Source of the DNA: Deltaproteobacteria bacterium Ga0077550
GTDB lineage: Bacteria > Myxococcota_A > Polyangia > Nannocystales > Nannocystaceae
Direction: 5' to 3'
Assembly (NCBI GenBank): GCA_001464385.1
Contig: LNFB01000188.1
Coordinates: 1 to 62,463 of the forward strand
Length of the DNA stretch: 62,463 nt
The stretch's first letter is position 1. The number at the start of each line of letters is the position of its first letter. The notes under the pieces are model-generated. The model was not told the origin of the DNA. It saw nothing but the letters and a program-made list of their open reading frames with translations, and made no database searches. Shown one piece after another: positions 8,922-17,915 of this stretch. The position numbers and the translations under genes were made by a program.

Positions 8922-9820
8922 TGTTCACCTTCCGCGCGATGAACACGGACGTGACGGTGATGCTGCCGACCCTCGAGGACGGACAGGATCTCGCGGACGC
9001 GGTCGCGCACACGTTCGCCGCCGCCGAGCGCCGCTTCAGCCGCTTCATCGTCGACAGCGAGCTGTCGACCCTCAACCGCGCCCGCGGACCCGTCGCCGTC
9101 TCCGCCGCGATGTTCGACGCGCTGACGCGGGCGCGCGCGTACGTCGAGCTCACCGACGGCGCCTTCGATCCGGCGGTGGGCAGCGCGCTGGCGGCCCACG
9201 GCTACGACCGCTCATTCGCGCCGGGCGCCCTCGATCGCGACGATCTCATCGCGTCGCCGCGGGCGGGTCGCTTCCTCGACGTCGAGCTCCGACCGGACAC
9301 GCGCACGGTCGTCCGCCCCGAGTCCGTGCAGATCGATCTCGGCGGGATGATGAAGGGCAGCACCGTCGACGCCGCGTCCGCGCTGCTCCCGGCGTTCTCG
9401 GTCGTCGACGCCGGCGGCGACGCGAGGCTCCGCGGTCGCGACTGGACGATCGACGTCGAGGACCCCGACGATCCCCGCCGCACGCTGCTGTCGCTGCGCG
9501 TCGGCGATCGCGCGGTGGCCACGAGCGCCGCGAATCGTCGGCGCTGGCGCGTGGGTGCTGGCGTGGCCCACCACATCTTCGACCCGCGCACGCAGGCGCC
9601 CGCATCGAGCGATCTCTCGCAGGTGACCGTGCTCGCCCCGACCGCCGAGCTCGCCGACGTCCTCGCCAAGGCCGCGTTCGTCCTGGGCACCGACGCGGCG
9701 CGCCGCCTGCTCGAGCGCCACCCCGACGTCGCCGCCGTCCTCGTGCGCCGAACCGGCCCGCCGCTGCGGCTGGGCGATCTCGAGCTGGAGTCCGATCATG
9801 ACCGACGAATCCCTGCGTAG
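8921..9820 (+). CDS. apbE: FAD:protein FMN transferase (ApbE family)
   Basis: This 299-residue protein has ApbE motifs: an N-terminal FRAMNTDVTV, FSRFIVDSELSTLNR, GAFDPAVGSAL, the DLGGMMKGSTVDAA segment, VDAGGDARL and, near the C-terminus, HHIFDPRT. The family uses FAD and Mg to attach FMN to Ser/Thr of extracytoplasmic redox proteins. Unusually, no signal peptide or lipobox precedes the domain, and the frame upstream gives none. The start ATG 8921 has GGAG at 8911-8914 and overlaps the previous stop. It overlaps the next gene by 23 bases. No FMN_bind target domain is encoded nearby. Confidence 0.9.
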   Translation: MFTFRAMNTDVTVMLPTLEDGQDLADAVAHTFAAAERRFSRFIVDSELSTLNRARGPVAVSAAMFDALTRARAYVELTDGAFDPAVGSALAAHGYDRSFAPGALDRDDLIASPRAGRFLDVELRPDTRTVVRPESVQIDLGGMMKGSTVDAASALLPAFSVVDAGGDARLRGRDWTIDVEDPDDPRRTLLSLRVGDRAVATSAANRRRWRVGAGVAHHIFDPRTQAPASSDLSQVTVLAPTAELADVLAKAAFVLGTDAARRLLERHPDVAAVLVRRTGPPLRLGDLELESDHDRRIPA

Positions 9821-10469
9821 ATCCATCCTCGTCGGCCTCTCGCTCGGCGCGATCGGCCTGCTGCTCCTCGACGCCGTGGCGGGGAGGCTCGGGCTCGACG
9901 GCGGGCTCGTGCCCGATCTCCCCGGCGGCGCTGCGTGGAGCATCGCGCGGGCCTCGGGGATCACCGCCTTCCTCGCGCTGTCGCTCGACGTGATCTTCGG
10001 ACTGTTCGTGTCGACGGGCGCTGCGGATCGCCTGGTTCCGCGGGCGAGCAGCGTCGAGCTGCACCGATGGCTGTCGAGCGCTGCGCTGTCGCTGACGGCG
10101 GCTCACCTGCTCGCGTTGCTCGTAGATCCGTTCGTCGGCTACGACGTGCTCGACCTGCTGGTGCCGCTGGCGTCGTCGTACCGGCCGGTCGCGGTGGGCC
10201 TCGGTGTCCTCGCGGCCTGGGGCGCGCTCGTCGTGCACGGCAGCTTCGCGCAGCGCAAGCGACTCGGGCCCAAGACGTGGCGTCGGCTCCACTTCGTCTC
10301 GTTCGGGGTCTACGCGATGGCGCTGCTGCACGGCGTGCTCGCCGGCACGGACACCGGACAACCCGGCGTGCTCGCGTTGTATGCCGCGTCGGGGTCCACG
10401 GTGGTGGTGCTGGTGGCGATCCGCCTGCGCCCACGGGCGCGAACGCTCCGCCCCGGACGATCGTCGTGA
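9798..10469 (+). CDS. ferric-reductase-like transmembrane haem protein
   Basis: This 223-residue protein has six hydrophobic segments and the layout of a ferric reductase-like/MsrQ-type transmembrane domain. Paired His in helices are expected haem b ligands: HRW and TAAHLLALLV in the middle, RRLHFVSFGVYAMALLHGVL later. No NAD- or FAD-binding domain follows, so electrons must come from or go to a partner. It overlaps the ApbE gene by 23 bases. With ApbE it fits the general class of extracytoplasmic flavinylation/electron-transfer loci. Substrate and direction of electron flow are unknown. Confidence 0.87.
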   Translation: MTDESLRRSILVGLSLGAIGLLLLDAVAGRLGLDGGLVPDLPGGAAWSIARASGITAFLALSLDVIFGLFVSTGAADRLVPRASSVELHRWLSSAALSLTAAHLLALLVDPFVGYDVLDLLVPLASSYRPVAVGLGVLAAWGALVVHGSFAQRKRLGPKTWRRLHFVSFGVYAMALLHGVLAGTDTGQPGVLALYAASGSTVVVLVAIRLRPRARTLRPGRSS

Positions 10470-10563
10470 TCGATTCCGCGGTTTCCCGGTCTATCTCGGC
10501 ACGCGATCGGTGTTCCGTCCGCACCGGACCCGACCGACCCACGACCGTGCTAGGAGCCACTCG

Positions 10564-11418
10564 ATGTACCGCACCGACTCGACCACCGACCTCGCGAATC
10601 CCGAGCCGTCCGCGGTGCAGGCGACCAGCGAGAAGCCGTACGGCGGCGTCCGCCTGCCCGGCGTGCTCATGCTGCTGCTCGGCCTGCCGATGCTCCTGCT
10701 GTTCGGGCTCGGCATCTTCATCCTGCGCGGCCTCGTGATGGTCGAGCCCAACATGGGCAAGGTCGTGCTGTTCCTCGGCAGCTACCGCGGCACGCTGCGG
10801 ACGCCGGGGTTCTACTGGATCAACCCATTCACCTCGCGGACCAACATCTCGCTGCGCGTGCGGAACTTCGACAGCGCGAAGCTCAAGGTCAACGACCTGC
10901 GCGGCAACCCGATCGAGATCGGCGCCGTGGTCGTGTGGCGCGTCAAGGACACCGCGCAGGCCGTCTTCGACGTCGACGCCTACGAGTCGTACGTCGCGGT
11001 GCAGACCGAGTCCGCGATCCGCACCACCGCCGCCAAGCACCCCTACGACGCGGCGCAGCCCGGCCAGGTCTCGCTGCGCGGGGACTCCTCGGAGGTCAAC
11101 GTCGAGCTGATGGCGCAGCTGCGCGAGCGACTCTCCCACGCTGGCGTCGAGGTGCTCGAGGTCCGACTCAGCCACCTCGCGTACGCCCCGGAGATCGCTG
11201 GCGTCATGCTCCGCCGCCAGCAGGCCGAGGCGATCATCGACGCGCGCCAGCGCATCGTCGAGGGCGCCGTGACGATGGTGAAGATGGCCCTCGACAACCT
11301 CCGCGAACAGAAGGTCGTCGAGCTCGACGCGGCGCGCACCGCGACGCTGGTGAGCAACCTGCTGGTGGTGCTGTGCTCGGAGAACGACGCCCAGCCGGTG
11401 GTGTCCGCGGGGGCGTGA
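10564..11418 (+). CDS. SPFH/band 7 domain membrane protein
   Basis: This 284-residue protein has an N-terminal membrane hairpin (about residues 35-60), then the band 7 fold: [47 protein letters not shown] and an Ala/Glu-rich C-terminal helix ([19 protein letters not shown]). SPFH proteins assemble on membranes and often control protease or lipid microdomain behaviour. The start ATG 10564 has AGGAG at 10552-10556. It follows the redox operon after 94 bp with its own strong ribosome-binding site, so it may be a separate unit. Confidence 0.9.
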   Translation: MYRTDSTTDLANPEPSAVQATSEKPYGGVRLPGVLMLLLGLPMLLLFGLGIFILRGLVMVEPNMGKVVLFLGSYRGTLRTPGFYWINPFTSRTNISLRVRNFDSAKLKVNDLRGNPIEIGAVVVWRVKDTAQAVFDVDAYESYVAVQTESAIRTTAAKHPYDAAQPGQVSLRGDSSEVNVELMAQLRERLSHAGVEVLEVRLSHLAYAPEIAGVMLRRQQAEAIIDARQRIVEGAVTMVKMALDNLREQKVVELDAARTATLVSNLLVVLCSENDAQPVVSAGA

Positions 11419-11428
11419 GGCGACCGCC

Positions 11429-11632
11429 TCAGTGCACCTGCGGCTCGCCGTCGTCGGCGGGCTGCACCGCGGGCGCGAGCGCCTCGCCGAGCGCCTCGAA
11501 CACGCCCGTGAGCTGCTCGGCGGTCATGCGCAGGGTCACCGCGCCCGTGCTGACGTGGTAGACGCCGCACGAGCACCGCTCGATCCGGCACTCGGGTCGA
11601 CGCACCAACAGCTTGCGTTCGTGGGTGGCCAT
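11429..11632 (-). CDS. small CxCG protein, hypothetical
   Basis: This 67-residue protein runs from [13 protein letters not shown] to DDGEPQVH. It contains [14 protein letters not shown], a Cys/His cluster able to bind a metal ion, then a short amphipathic region ([16 protein letters not shown]). There is no signal peptide, so it should be cytoplasmic. It ends 11 bp from the end of the SPFH gene (convergent) and diverges from the M50-like protease at 11793. Longer upstream starts exist but add only low-complexity Arg-rich sequence. Function unknown. Confidence 0.6.
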   Translation of the reverse strand: MATHERKLLVRRPECRIERCSCGVYHVSTGAVTLRMTAEQLTGVFEALGEALAPAVQPADDGEPQVH

Positions 11633-11792
11633 GGGGATCCGCGTGCGGAAGCGTAGCAGAGCGGCCCGCGGCGCGTGGACCCGCCGCGCCCCGCTGGGGT
11701 GAACGCGGCCGGCGCCTTGCCCCCGCCGCGTTCGCGTGTCCAAATAAACCCCGGGGCCGGCTGGTACGTCCACCTGGCCCGGACAACCCGTC

Positions 11793-12560
11793 ATGCATCA
11801 CCTCGACTGGCTCGAAGACGCTGCAGCCCGCCGCCGCGCCGCCCGTGCGCTCAAGTGGAGCATCGGGCTCACGCTCGCGCTCTACCTGATCCCCTTCGGC
11901 GCGCTGCTGGCCTACCCGCTGCTGCTGCTCTCGACGCTCTTCCACGAGCTCGGGCACGGTGTGATGGCGATGGTCACCGGCGGCTCGTTCGAGTCGCTCG
12001 CGATCTACGCCGACGGCTCGGGCGTCGCGTCGCACCGCAGCAGCGGCGGCGATGGTGTGCGGGCGCTGACCGCTGCGGGCGGCCTGGTCGGCCCGGCGAT
12101 CGTCGCGGCGATGGCGTTCGTGGCCGGCCGATCCGCCCGCGGTGCCCGGGTGTTCCTGCTGGCGATCGGCCTCGCGCTCGCGATCGCCGTGGCCATGGTC
12201 GTGCGCAACCCCTTCGGCGTGGTGTTCACCGGCGCGGTCGTCGTCACCGCGCTGGGCCTGGGGATCCGCGGCAGCGCCGGCACCACGCAGCTCGGCTGCG
12301 TGTTCCTGGCGACCCAGCTCGCGCTGTCGGTGTTCTCGCGCGCCGACTACCTGTTCACCGACGTCGCGGTCACCGGCGGCGGCACCATGCCGAGCGACAC
12401 CGCCGTCATCGCGAGGTCGCTGGGCGGCACCTACTGGATGTGGGGCCTCGCCTGCGGCGCGTTCTCCCTGGCGGTCCTCGGCGCCGGCGCAGCGTGGTTC
12501 CTCCACGTGCTGGCCGATCCCAAGCCGGGGCTCGCCGGCCTGCGCCCGCGCTCCGAGTAG
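11793..12560 (+). CDS. M50-like integral membrane zinc metalloprotease
   Basis: This 255-residue protein has about six hydrophobic segments. The zinc-binding HELGH motif is at residues 51-55 ([15 protein letters not shown]), embedded at the end of the first helix pair, as in the peptidase M50B-like family. The typical second metal ligand may lie in the later NPFGVV/D region but is not certain. Such proteases cut membrane proteins, often to release regulators. It ends 17 bp before the sigma factor gene at 12578, which raises the possibility of a regulated-proteolysis link. No anti-sigma gene is adjacent. Confidence 0.8.
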   Translation: MHHLDWLEDAAARRRAARALKWSIGLTLALYLIPFGALLAYPLLLLSTLFHELGHGVMAMVTGGSFESLAIYADGSGVASHRSSGGDGVRALTAAGGLVGPAIVAAMAFVAGRSARGARVFLLAIGLALAIAVAMVVRNPFGVVFTGAVVVTALGLGIRGSAGTTQLGCVFLATQLALSVFSRADYLFTDVAVTGGGTMPSDTAVIARSLGGTYWMWGLACGAFSLAVLGAGAAWFLHVLADPKPGLAGLRPRSE

Positions 12561-12563
12561 TGC

Positions 12564-12569
12564 TAGCAT
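12564..12569 (+). promoter_or_regulatory. candidate -10 element for the sigma factor gene
   Basis: TAGCAT lies just after the stop of the protease gene and 8 nt before the TTG start at 12578. There is no Shine-Dalgarno sequence between them. If it is a -10 element the transcript would start at or next to the start codon. Similar TAnnnT hexamers precede several other starts in this window. Confidence 0.35.
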
Positions 12570-12577
12570 CTGTCGGC

Positions 12578-13228
12578 TTGTCCGACGATTTCGAGCTGCT
12601 CGGGCGCTGGAAGAACGGCGACAAGGCGGCGGGCAACGAGCTCGTCGATCGGCACTTCAGCAGCGTGTATCGCTTCTTTCGCAGCAAGATCGACAGCGAC
12701 GTCGACGACCTCGCCCAGCGCACCTTCCTCGCCAGCCTCGAGCGCTACGATCGCATCCGCGAGGGCACCTTCCGCGCCTATCTGCTGGGCATCGCCCGGC
12801 ACCTGCTGTTCCACCAGTATCGGCGCAAGCGGACCCACGCCAAGCTCGAGGACTTCCTGTCGATGTCCGCCGAGGATCTGCAGGGCGGCACGCCGAGCCA
12901 GATCCGCGCCGCGAGCGAGGAGAAGAAGCTCCTGCTCGAGGGCCTGCGCAGCATCCCCATCGACTTCCAGATCTGCGTCGAGCTCCACTACTGGGAGGGC
13001 ATGGGCGTGGCCGACATCGCCGAGGTGCTCGGCGTGCAGGTCGGCACGGTCAAGAGCCGCCTCTTCCGCGCGCGACAGATGCTGCGCGAGCGCATCCTCG
13101 CGATGCACGAGTCCGACACGCTGATCCGCAGCACCGTCGACAACCTCGATCGCTGGGCGAGCGCGCTGCAGAAGGACTTCGGCCTCGCCTCGGACGACGC
13201 GAAGCCCGAGCCCGCCGGCGAGACCTGA
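12578..13228 (+). CDS. sigma-70 family (ECF-type) RNA polymerase sigma factor
   Basis: This ~216-residue protein has region 2 near the N-terminus ([45 protein letters not shown]) and region 4 toward the C-terminus ([20 protein letters not shown], then [17 protein letters not shown]). A C-terminal extension of about 40 residues follows ([14 protein letters not shown]). The start is TTG 12578, giving (M)[10 protein letters not shown]; upstream codons GTG 12560 and beyond overlap the protease gene. It is convergent with the PotD-like gene, 8 bp away. Sequence alone does not tell the ECF group or regulon. Confidence 0.88.
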   Translation: MSDDFELLGRWKNGDKAAGNELVDRHFSSVYRFFRSKIDSDVDDLAQRTFLASLERYDRIREGTFRAYLLGIARHLLFHQYRRKRTHAKLEDFLSMSAEDLQGGTPSQIRAASEEKKLLLEGLRSIPIDFQICVELHYWEGMGVADIAEVLGVQVGTVKSRLFRARQMLRERILAMHESDTLIRSTVDNLDRWASALQKDFGLASDDAKPEPAGET

Positions 13229-13236
13229 TCCGCACC

Positions 13237-14289
13237 TCACCCGCCGCGCAGCTCGACCCAGATCTCGTCGACGATCTCGCCGGTGGTGCCGACCCAGTTG
13301 TCGCTGCGCTGCAGGCGGGCCATCACCTCGGGTCCCGGGTACACGTGCGGATCGCTGGCGTGCGTGACGAGCCCGCGATCGAGCGCGGCCTGGTTGGGCG
13401 TGGCGAAGAACAGCGTGTTCGCGTTGTCGGCCGCGACCTCGGGCTCGAGCAGGTAGTCGATGAACCGCATCGCCAGCCCGACCGACGTGCTCGCCGCCGC
13501 GACCGCCATGTAGTCGGTCCACAGCGCGGCGCCCTCGTCGGGGATGACGTAGCGCAGGCTCGGGCGCTCGGCCGCGGCGCGCATGAGATCGCCGCTGTCG
13601 ATCTGCGCGATCCAGGTCTCGCCGGCCACGAGCGCCCGCGCGGGGTTGCTGTCGTAGGCCCGCAGCAGCGCCTTCTGCTCGAAGAGCATGTCGTGGATCT
13701 GGGTGCGGATGCGCTCTTTGTCGATGCTGTTGATCCCGAGGCCCGCGGCGAGCAGCGCCTGGTCCATCACGTCGCCCTTGCTGTCGATGACGCTGATGCG
13801 CCCCTCGTAGCGCGGATCGAACAGGGCGTTCCAGCTCGTCGGCGGATCGACCTTCTCGCTGTCGTAGCCGATGCCGGTGGTCCCCCACAGGTACGGGATC
13901 GCGTGGACGATGTCGGCCTTGTCGACCCACGGCCCGAACGTCGGCGCGAGGTTGCGGACGCCCGGGAGCTGCAGGACGTCGAGCGGGCGGATCGACTTGT
14001 CGCGCACGAGCTGATCGAGGAGGTAGTCGATCGGGAACGCGACGTCGTAGGCCGCGCGCGTGCGCAGCTTCGCGACCATCTCGGCCTCGGAGAGGTACAC
14101 GTCCTCGGTGATCTCGAGCGGGCGGCCGGCGGCGGCCTCGCGCGCGACGAAGCCGTCGAGGACGGTGCGCGCCACGTAGTCGCCCCAGTTGTAGAGCGAC
14201 AGCCGGGACTTGTTGCCGCCGCACGACCACAGCGCGAACGGGGCCGCGGCGAGGGACGCGAGGACGGAGCGTCGCGAGGGGCGGATCAT
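13237..14289 (-). CDS. PotD-like polyamine-type ABC substrate-binding lipoprotein
   Basis: This 350-residue protein starts MIRPSRRSVLASLAAAPFALWSC, a signal with twin Arg and a lipobox-like Cys at residue 23. The mature protein matches spermidine/putrescine-binding proteins: LSLYNWGDYV near the start, TEDVYLSEAEMVAKL, YDVAFPIDYLLDQLV, IPYLWGTTGIGYDSEKV, SWNALFDP and, toward the end, FIDYLLEPEVAADNA. No permease or ATPase is adjacent. The nearest ABC genes are at 32287-35447, and those lack a binding protein. Ligand specificity (polyamine or other) is not provable here. ATG 14289 is preferred because it gives a proper signal. Confidence 0.85.
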   Translation of the reverse strand: MIRPSRRSVLASLAAAPFALWSCGGNKSRLSLYNWGDYVARTVLDGFVAREAAAGRPLEITEDVYLSEAEMVAKLRTRAAYDVAFPIDYLLDQLVRDKSIRPLDVLQLPGVRNLAPTFGPWVDKADIVHAIPYLWGTTGIGYDSEKVDPPTSWNALFDPRYEGRISVIDSKGDVMDQALLAAGLGINSIDKERIRTQIHDMLFEQKALLRAYDSNPARALVAGETWIAQIDSGDLMRAAAERPSLRYVIPDEGAALWTDYMAVAAASTSVGLAMRFIDYLLEPEVAADNANTLFFATPNQAALDRGLVTHASDPHVYPGPEVMARLQRSDNWVGTTGEIVDEIWVELRGG

Positions 14290-14447
14290 GGCGTTGCCGC
14301 CGGAGGCTGGCATGGGGTCCGGGACCCCGCAACTAGGGCGCGGCGCCCCCCGTGTCATTCGGGCTCGCCTGGTTCACGGAAATCTTCGGAGCACTTTGCG
14401 TGAGGGGGCCTCCGGCAATTCCGCGCCGGCCTGGTGTCGTACTCGGC

Positions 14448-15461
14448 GTGGGTACCGACGAGCAACGGCCGCTGGGTTTCGCCGCGGAGGCGATCGTGCA
14501 ACGGGCCACGCGACTGCACCGCGAGGGGCGACACTTCGCCGCGGCGCTCGAGTGGCAGGCCGACGTGCGCCTGGTGCCGACCGACGCGACGCTGGCGCTG
14601 CGCTGGGCCGACGCGTGCGTGCGCGCCGGGCAGACCGGGCGCGCGGCCGAGGCCTACCTGGCGGCCGCGCACGCGCGGGCGGCGGCCGGGCAGCGCGGCC
14701 CCGCGATGGTCCTGGCGCGTCGCGCGATGGAGATCGACGCGGGCGCCGTGGTCCGCGAGCGCATCGAGCTCGTCGTGCGGCGCTGCGGCGCTCCGGCCGA
14801 GGCGCTGTGTGAGGCTGCGGCGCGCGGGCACGTGGCCGCAGGTCGCTTCGACGCCGCCGTGCGCCTGCGCGAGCTCTTGGTCGAGTGCGATCCGGGCAGC
14901 GTGACCAAGACGATGCGCGCCGCGGAGATCGGCCTCGAGCACGGAGACCGCGGCCGCGCGACCGAGACCCTCGTCGAGACCGCGTCGCGCATGCACGCCA
15001 CGGGGCGCACCGGCGAGTTCATCCGCGTCGCCGAGGCCACGCGCGCCAGCGGCTGGGAGGACGCGGACACCCTGCTCGAGCTCGGCCGCGTCTACTTCGG
15101 CCGCGGCGAGGTGCGCGAGGCGGCGGCGCGGTTGGAGGCCCTGCGGGCGCTGGCCCCCGAGCGCCTCGAGGGCATCGAGCTATTGGTGCGGTGCTACGCG
15201 GGCCTCGGCGAGACGACCCGCGGGATCGCGGTGCTGGAGGAGACCGCGCGCGCCGCCAAGGGTGAGGCACTGCGGCGGGACGTCGAGCGGTTGTTCGCGC
15301 GCGCCGAGGGCTTCGACGGCCGGGACGCGGCCTTCCGCGGCGCCGTGCGGCGGCTGCGGGAGCGCGGCATCGGCGGCCCGCCACCGATGCCGATGTGGGC
15401 GCGGGACGGATCGCGACGGATCGTGCTCGAGCGATGCGCGAGCGAGAGCAGCGGCGCGTAG
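14448..15461 (+). CDS. TPR-like repeat protein, hypothetical
   Basis: This ~337-residue all-helical soluble protein has TPR-like units (EGRHFAAALEWQADVRL, GRFDAAVRLRELLVEC, GRGEVREAAARLEALRAL). The GTG start at 14448 gives (M)GTDEQRPLGF; an upstream in-frame GTG (14352) adds a stretch unlike coding sequence. There is no signal peptide, so it is probably a cytoplasmic scaffold. It diverges from the PotD-like gene and converges on the fibro-slime lipoprotein gene (stops 8 bp apart). No catalytic motif; function unknown. Confidence 0.72.
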   Translation: MGTDEQRPLGFAAEAIVQRATRLHREGRHFAAALEWQADVRLVPTDATLALRWADACVRAGQTGRAAEAYLAAAHARAAAGQRGPAMVLARRAMEIDAGAVVRERIELVVRRCGAPAEALCEAAARGHVAAGRFDAAVRLRELLVECDPGSVTKTMRAAEIGLEHGDRGRATETLVETASRMHATGRTGEFIRVAEATRASGWEDADTLLELGRVYFGRGEVREAAARLEALRALAPERLEGIELLVRCYAGLGETTRGIAVLEETARAAKGEALRRDVERLFARAEGFDGRDAAFRGAVRRLRERGIGGPPPMPMWARDGSRRIVLERCASESSGA

Positions 15462-15469
15462 CCGACGGC

Positions 15470-16483
15470 TCACCCCGCAGGCGGCAAGAAGCAGTCGATC
15501 GACGTCTCGATGCGGAAGTGCGAGCCGTCGTGGCGGCGCTCCGCGTGGAAGATGTCCATCGTGTAGACGACGCCCTCGGTGAGCCCGAGGGTGTCGAGGT
15601 CGACGGTGCCCTCGACCTCGCCGTGGAGCCCGCCGAGATCGATCACGAGCGCGCCGTCGATGAACACCCAGAGATCGTCGTCGCCGATGAAGCCGTACAC
15701 CTGGCCCTGCTCGTAGACGAAGCTGGTGTGGATCTCGGTCGTGAAGTGGAAGTTGTGCGGCTCGCCGAGGGTGTCGGGGAACGTCTCGTTGTTCGGGCCC
15801 GGGGCCCCGTTCCACCCCGCATCATCGATGGGGAAGAACGTCGGATCGTCGTAGACGAACAGCCCGGATCCAACCTCGGTCTCGGTCAGTTCGATCTCGA
15901 TCTCGACGGCGAGGTTGATCCCGTCGACGTCGTGGTACCAGTTCGAGAAGCTCTGCGCCGAGGTGATCTGCACCGGTGAGCTCCCCGGCGGTGAGAACGG
16001 CGGCACGGGGTTGTGCTGCGGCGTGCCGTCGACATCGAGCGTGGGCAGGACGAGCCCCGTGGTCTGCACGCTGCCCCAGAACACCTCGAAGTCGACGTGC
16101 GAGCTCGCGAAGTCGCGGATCGTCGCCGGGAGCACCGAGACGCCGCCCATGCACATCTCGCGGCCGGTCCCGCCGCCGGACTCGTCGCCGGTGCCGACAT
16201 CGAAGATCACCGGCGGCGCGTCGTCGGAGCTGCTCGACGACTCCGAGGTCGTGCTCGCCGACCCCGTCGTTCCGCCGCTGCTCTCGCCGTTGGACGTGGT
16301 CTCGGCGCCGGTGTCGGCGCCCGTCGGTGCGGTCGTGGCCGGATCGTCGGTCGTCGGGGTCTGCGTCGTCGCGGCCTCCGTCGTGCCCTCGCCGGTCTCG
16401 CCCGACGCAGGGTCGCCACACCCGACGATCGCCGCCGCACACAGCCCCGCAAGCACGCTGCGAATCGAATCGTCGGTCATCAT
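15470..16483 (-). CDS. fibro-slime domain lipoprotein
   Basis: This 337-residue protein has a signal ending in a lipobox (AAAIVGC, Cys 22), a Ser/Thr/Gly linker of about 70 residues, and a fibro-slime domain with the hallmark DDDLWVFIDGALVIDLGG and LTEGVVYTMDIFHAERRHDG. This domain occurs in surface and slime-associated proteins and resembles PA14-type carbohydrate-binding folds. The start ATG 16483 has a strong AGGAGG site and overlaps the stop of the upstream PNGase-like gene (ATGA), so the two are translated together. Confidence 0.87.
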   Translation of the reverse strand: MMTDDSIRSVLAGLCAAAIVGCGDPASGETGEGTTEAATTQTPTTDDPATTAPTGADTGAETTSNGESSGGTTGSASTTSESSSSSDDAPPVIFDVGTGDESGGGTGREMCMGGVSVLPATIRDFASSHVDFEVFWGSVQTTGLVLPTLDVDGTPQHNPVPPFSPPGSSPVQITSAQSFSNWYHDVDGINLAVEIEIELTETEVGSGLFVYDDPTFFPIDDAGWNGAPGPNNETFPDTLGEPHNFHFTTEIHTSFVYEQGQVYGFIGDDDLWVFIDGALVIDLGGLHGEVEGTVDLDTLGLTEGVVYTMDIFHAERRHDGSHFRIETSIDCFLPPAG

Positions 16484-17724
16484 GGCTCCACCTCCTGGTA
16501 GACGATCATCAGGGCCGACATCAGCATCGTCGGTGGCGTGTGGTTGCCGCCGTCGTACTCGCAGCCGGTCCCCAGCGCGCACCCGGTGCACACCGGCGCC
16601 TCGGGCCGACACGTGTTCTCGTAGCCCTGGGTGTCGTAGCGGACCGAGACGCTCGCCCCCGCGGTCACCATCGTCGTGACGTCCTCGACCCACGGCTGCA
16701 CGATGTCGCCGGGGCACCAGCCGGCGCGCGGCAGCTGCCAGGTCCCCTGCTGGTTGCTGATCGGATTGTCGCCACAGTCGTCGCGCCAGATCGTGCGCTG
16801 CACACCGGCGCCCCCGACCTCGTAGCCGTGCGCGAGGGCGCAGAACTCGGCGCAGTTGTCGGCGTTGCCCTGGCCGTGCCCCGTGATGACGCTGCGGAGC
16901 TCGACCCGCGACGCGTCGGCGGGGACCATCACGTCGGCCGCGGCGATCTGGTCGGCGATGGGCACCATCGGATCGCCGACGCCGACCTCGACGAGCGGGA
17001 ACAGCGGCAGCACGGCGATCGGGCGCTCGCTCGGGATTCCACCGACGAGATCGAAGCGCGCGTCGACCAACCAACCGTTGCCATTGGCGTGGCCCGGACC
17101 GACCCACGTATCGATGTAGACCCGCAGCGTTCGCGGACCCGACAGCAGCGGCCGCAGTGCGGTGACGTCGAGCTGCCAGGTGCCGCCCACGCGGTAGGGC
17201 GTCACGAAGCGCGCGATCTCGAGGACGCGCTCGGCGTCGGTACCGGCGCCCTCGACGATGCCGATGCTGCCCTTGCGATCCCACCAGTCGCAGGCGTTGT
17301 CCGGGCACGACAGCGCGAACTGCAGCGTGGCCGCGGTGTAGGCCAGCGCGGCGTCGGGGAACTCGACCTCGACGTCGACCTCGCGGCGATTCTGGCCCTC
17401 GTCCCAGCCCAACCAGAACACGGGCTCGCCCTCGAAGGCGACGACCGAGGCGTCGGGTCCCGGCTCGAGCACCGGGCCGCCGCCGCCGCTCGACTCCGCG
17501 GCCGACGTCCCCGCGCCGCTCGAGGTCGCCTCGGTCGTCACCGACGTGACCGTCGCCACGGCGGTGCCCTCGCCCGTGTCGGCGACGGGGCCGCCCGTGG
17601 TGGTCGCGCCTCCGCCGGTGGTCGCGGGGTCGGATTGCGCGCACGCGGCGGCCAGCCCCGTGGTGAGGACGGCGAGCATGCGCAGGATGCCCGCGGCGTG
17701 GGGCGAAGGGCGTGTTCGGGGCAA
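16480..17724 (-). CDS. PNGase F-like domain lipoprotein
   Basis: This ~414-residue protein has a signal peptide with Arg-rich n-region and lipobox LAAAC (Cys 28) when read from TTG 17724; the internal ATG 17679 would leave no charged n-region. After a Thr/Gly/Ser linker comes a region with the features of peptide-N-glycosidase F C-terminal-type domains: RSVITGHGQGNADNCAEFC, IWRDDCGDNPISNQQGTW and GWCPGDIVQPWVEDVT. Members can cleave N-glycans, but similar non-enzymatic copper- or glycan-binding relatives exist, so activity is uncertain. A Cys-rich tail (CTGCALGTGCEYDGG) ends the protein. Confidence 0.72.
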   Translation of the reverse strand: MPRTRPSPHAAGILRMLAVLTTGLAAACAQSDPATTGGGATTTGGPVADTGEGTAVATVTSVTTEATSSGAGTSAAESSGGGGPVLEPGPDASVVAFEGEPVFWLGWDEGQNRREVDVEVEFPDAALAYTAATLQFALSCPDNACDWWDRKGSIGIVEGAGTDAERVLEIARFVTPYRVGGTWQLDVTALRPLLSGPRTLRVYIDTWVGPGHANGNGWLVDARFDLVGGIPSERPIAVLPLFPLVEVGVGDPMVPIADQIAAADVMVPADASRVELRSVITGHGQGNADNCAEFCALAHGYEVGGAGVQRTIWRDDCGDNPISNQQGTWQLPRAGWCPGDIVQPWVEDVTTMVTAGASVSVRYDTQGYENTCRPEAPVCTGCALGTGCEYDGGNHTPPTMLMSALMIVYQEVEP

Positions 17725-17915
17725 GGCCCTACCGGGTAACCGCAGTCCGGCGAACGGTTCCCGCGGCGCGAACTTTTTCCTGCGCCGGCCTCGCAGCCGT
17801 GCGTCTCCGAGACCCCCGATTGGATCGCGGGTTGATGGCCGTTCCGCCCTAGGGCGGACAGCTCTGCAGCTCTACGAATCGAACGCGTCGACCCGCGCGC
17901 TCGTGGGCGGAACGC

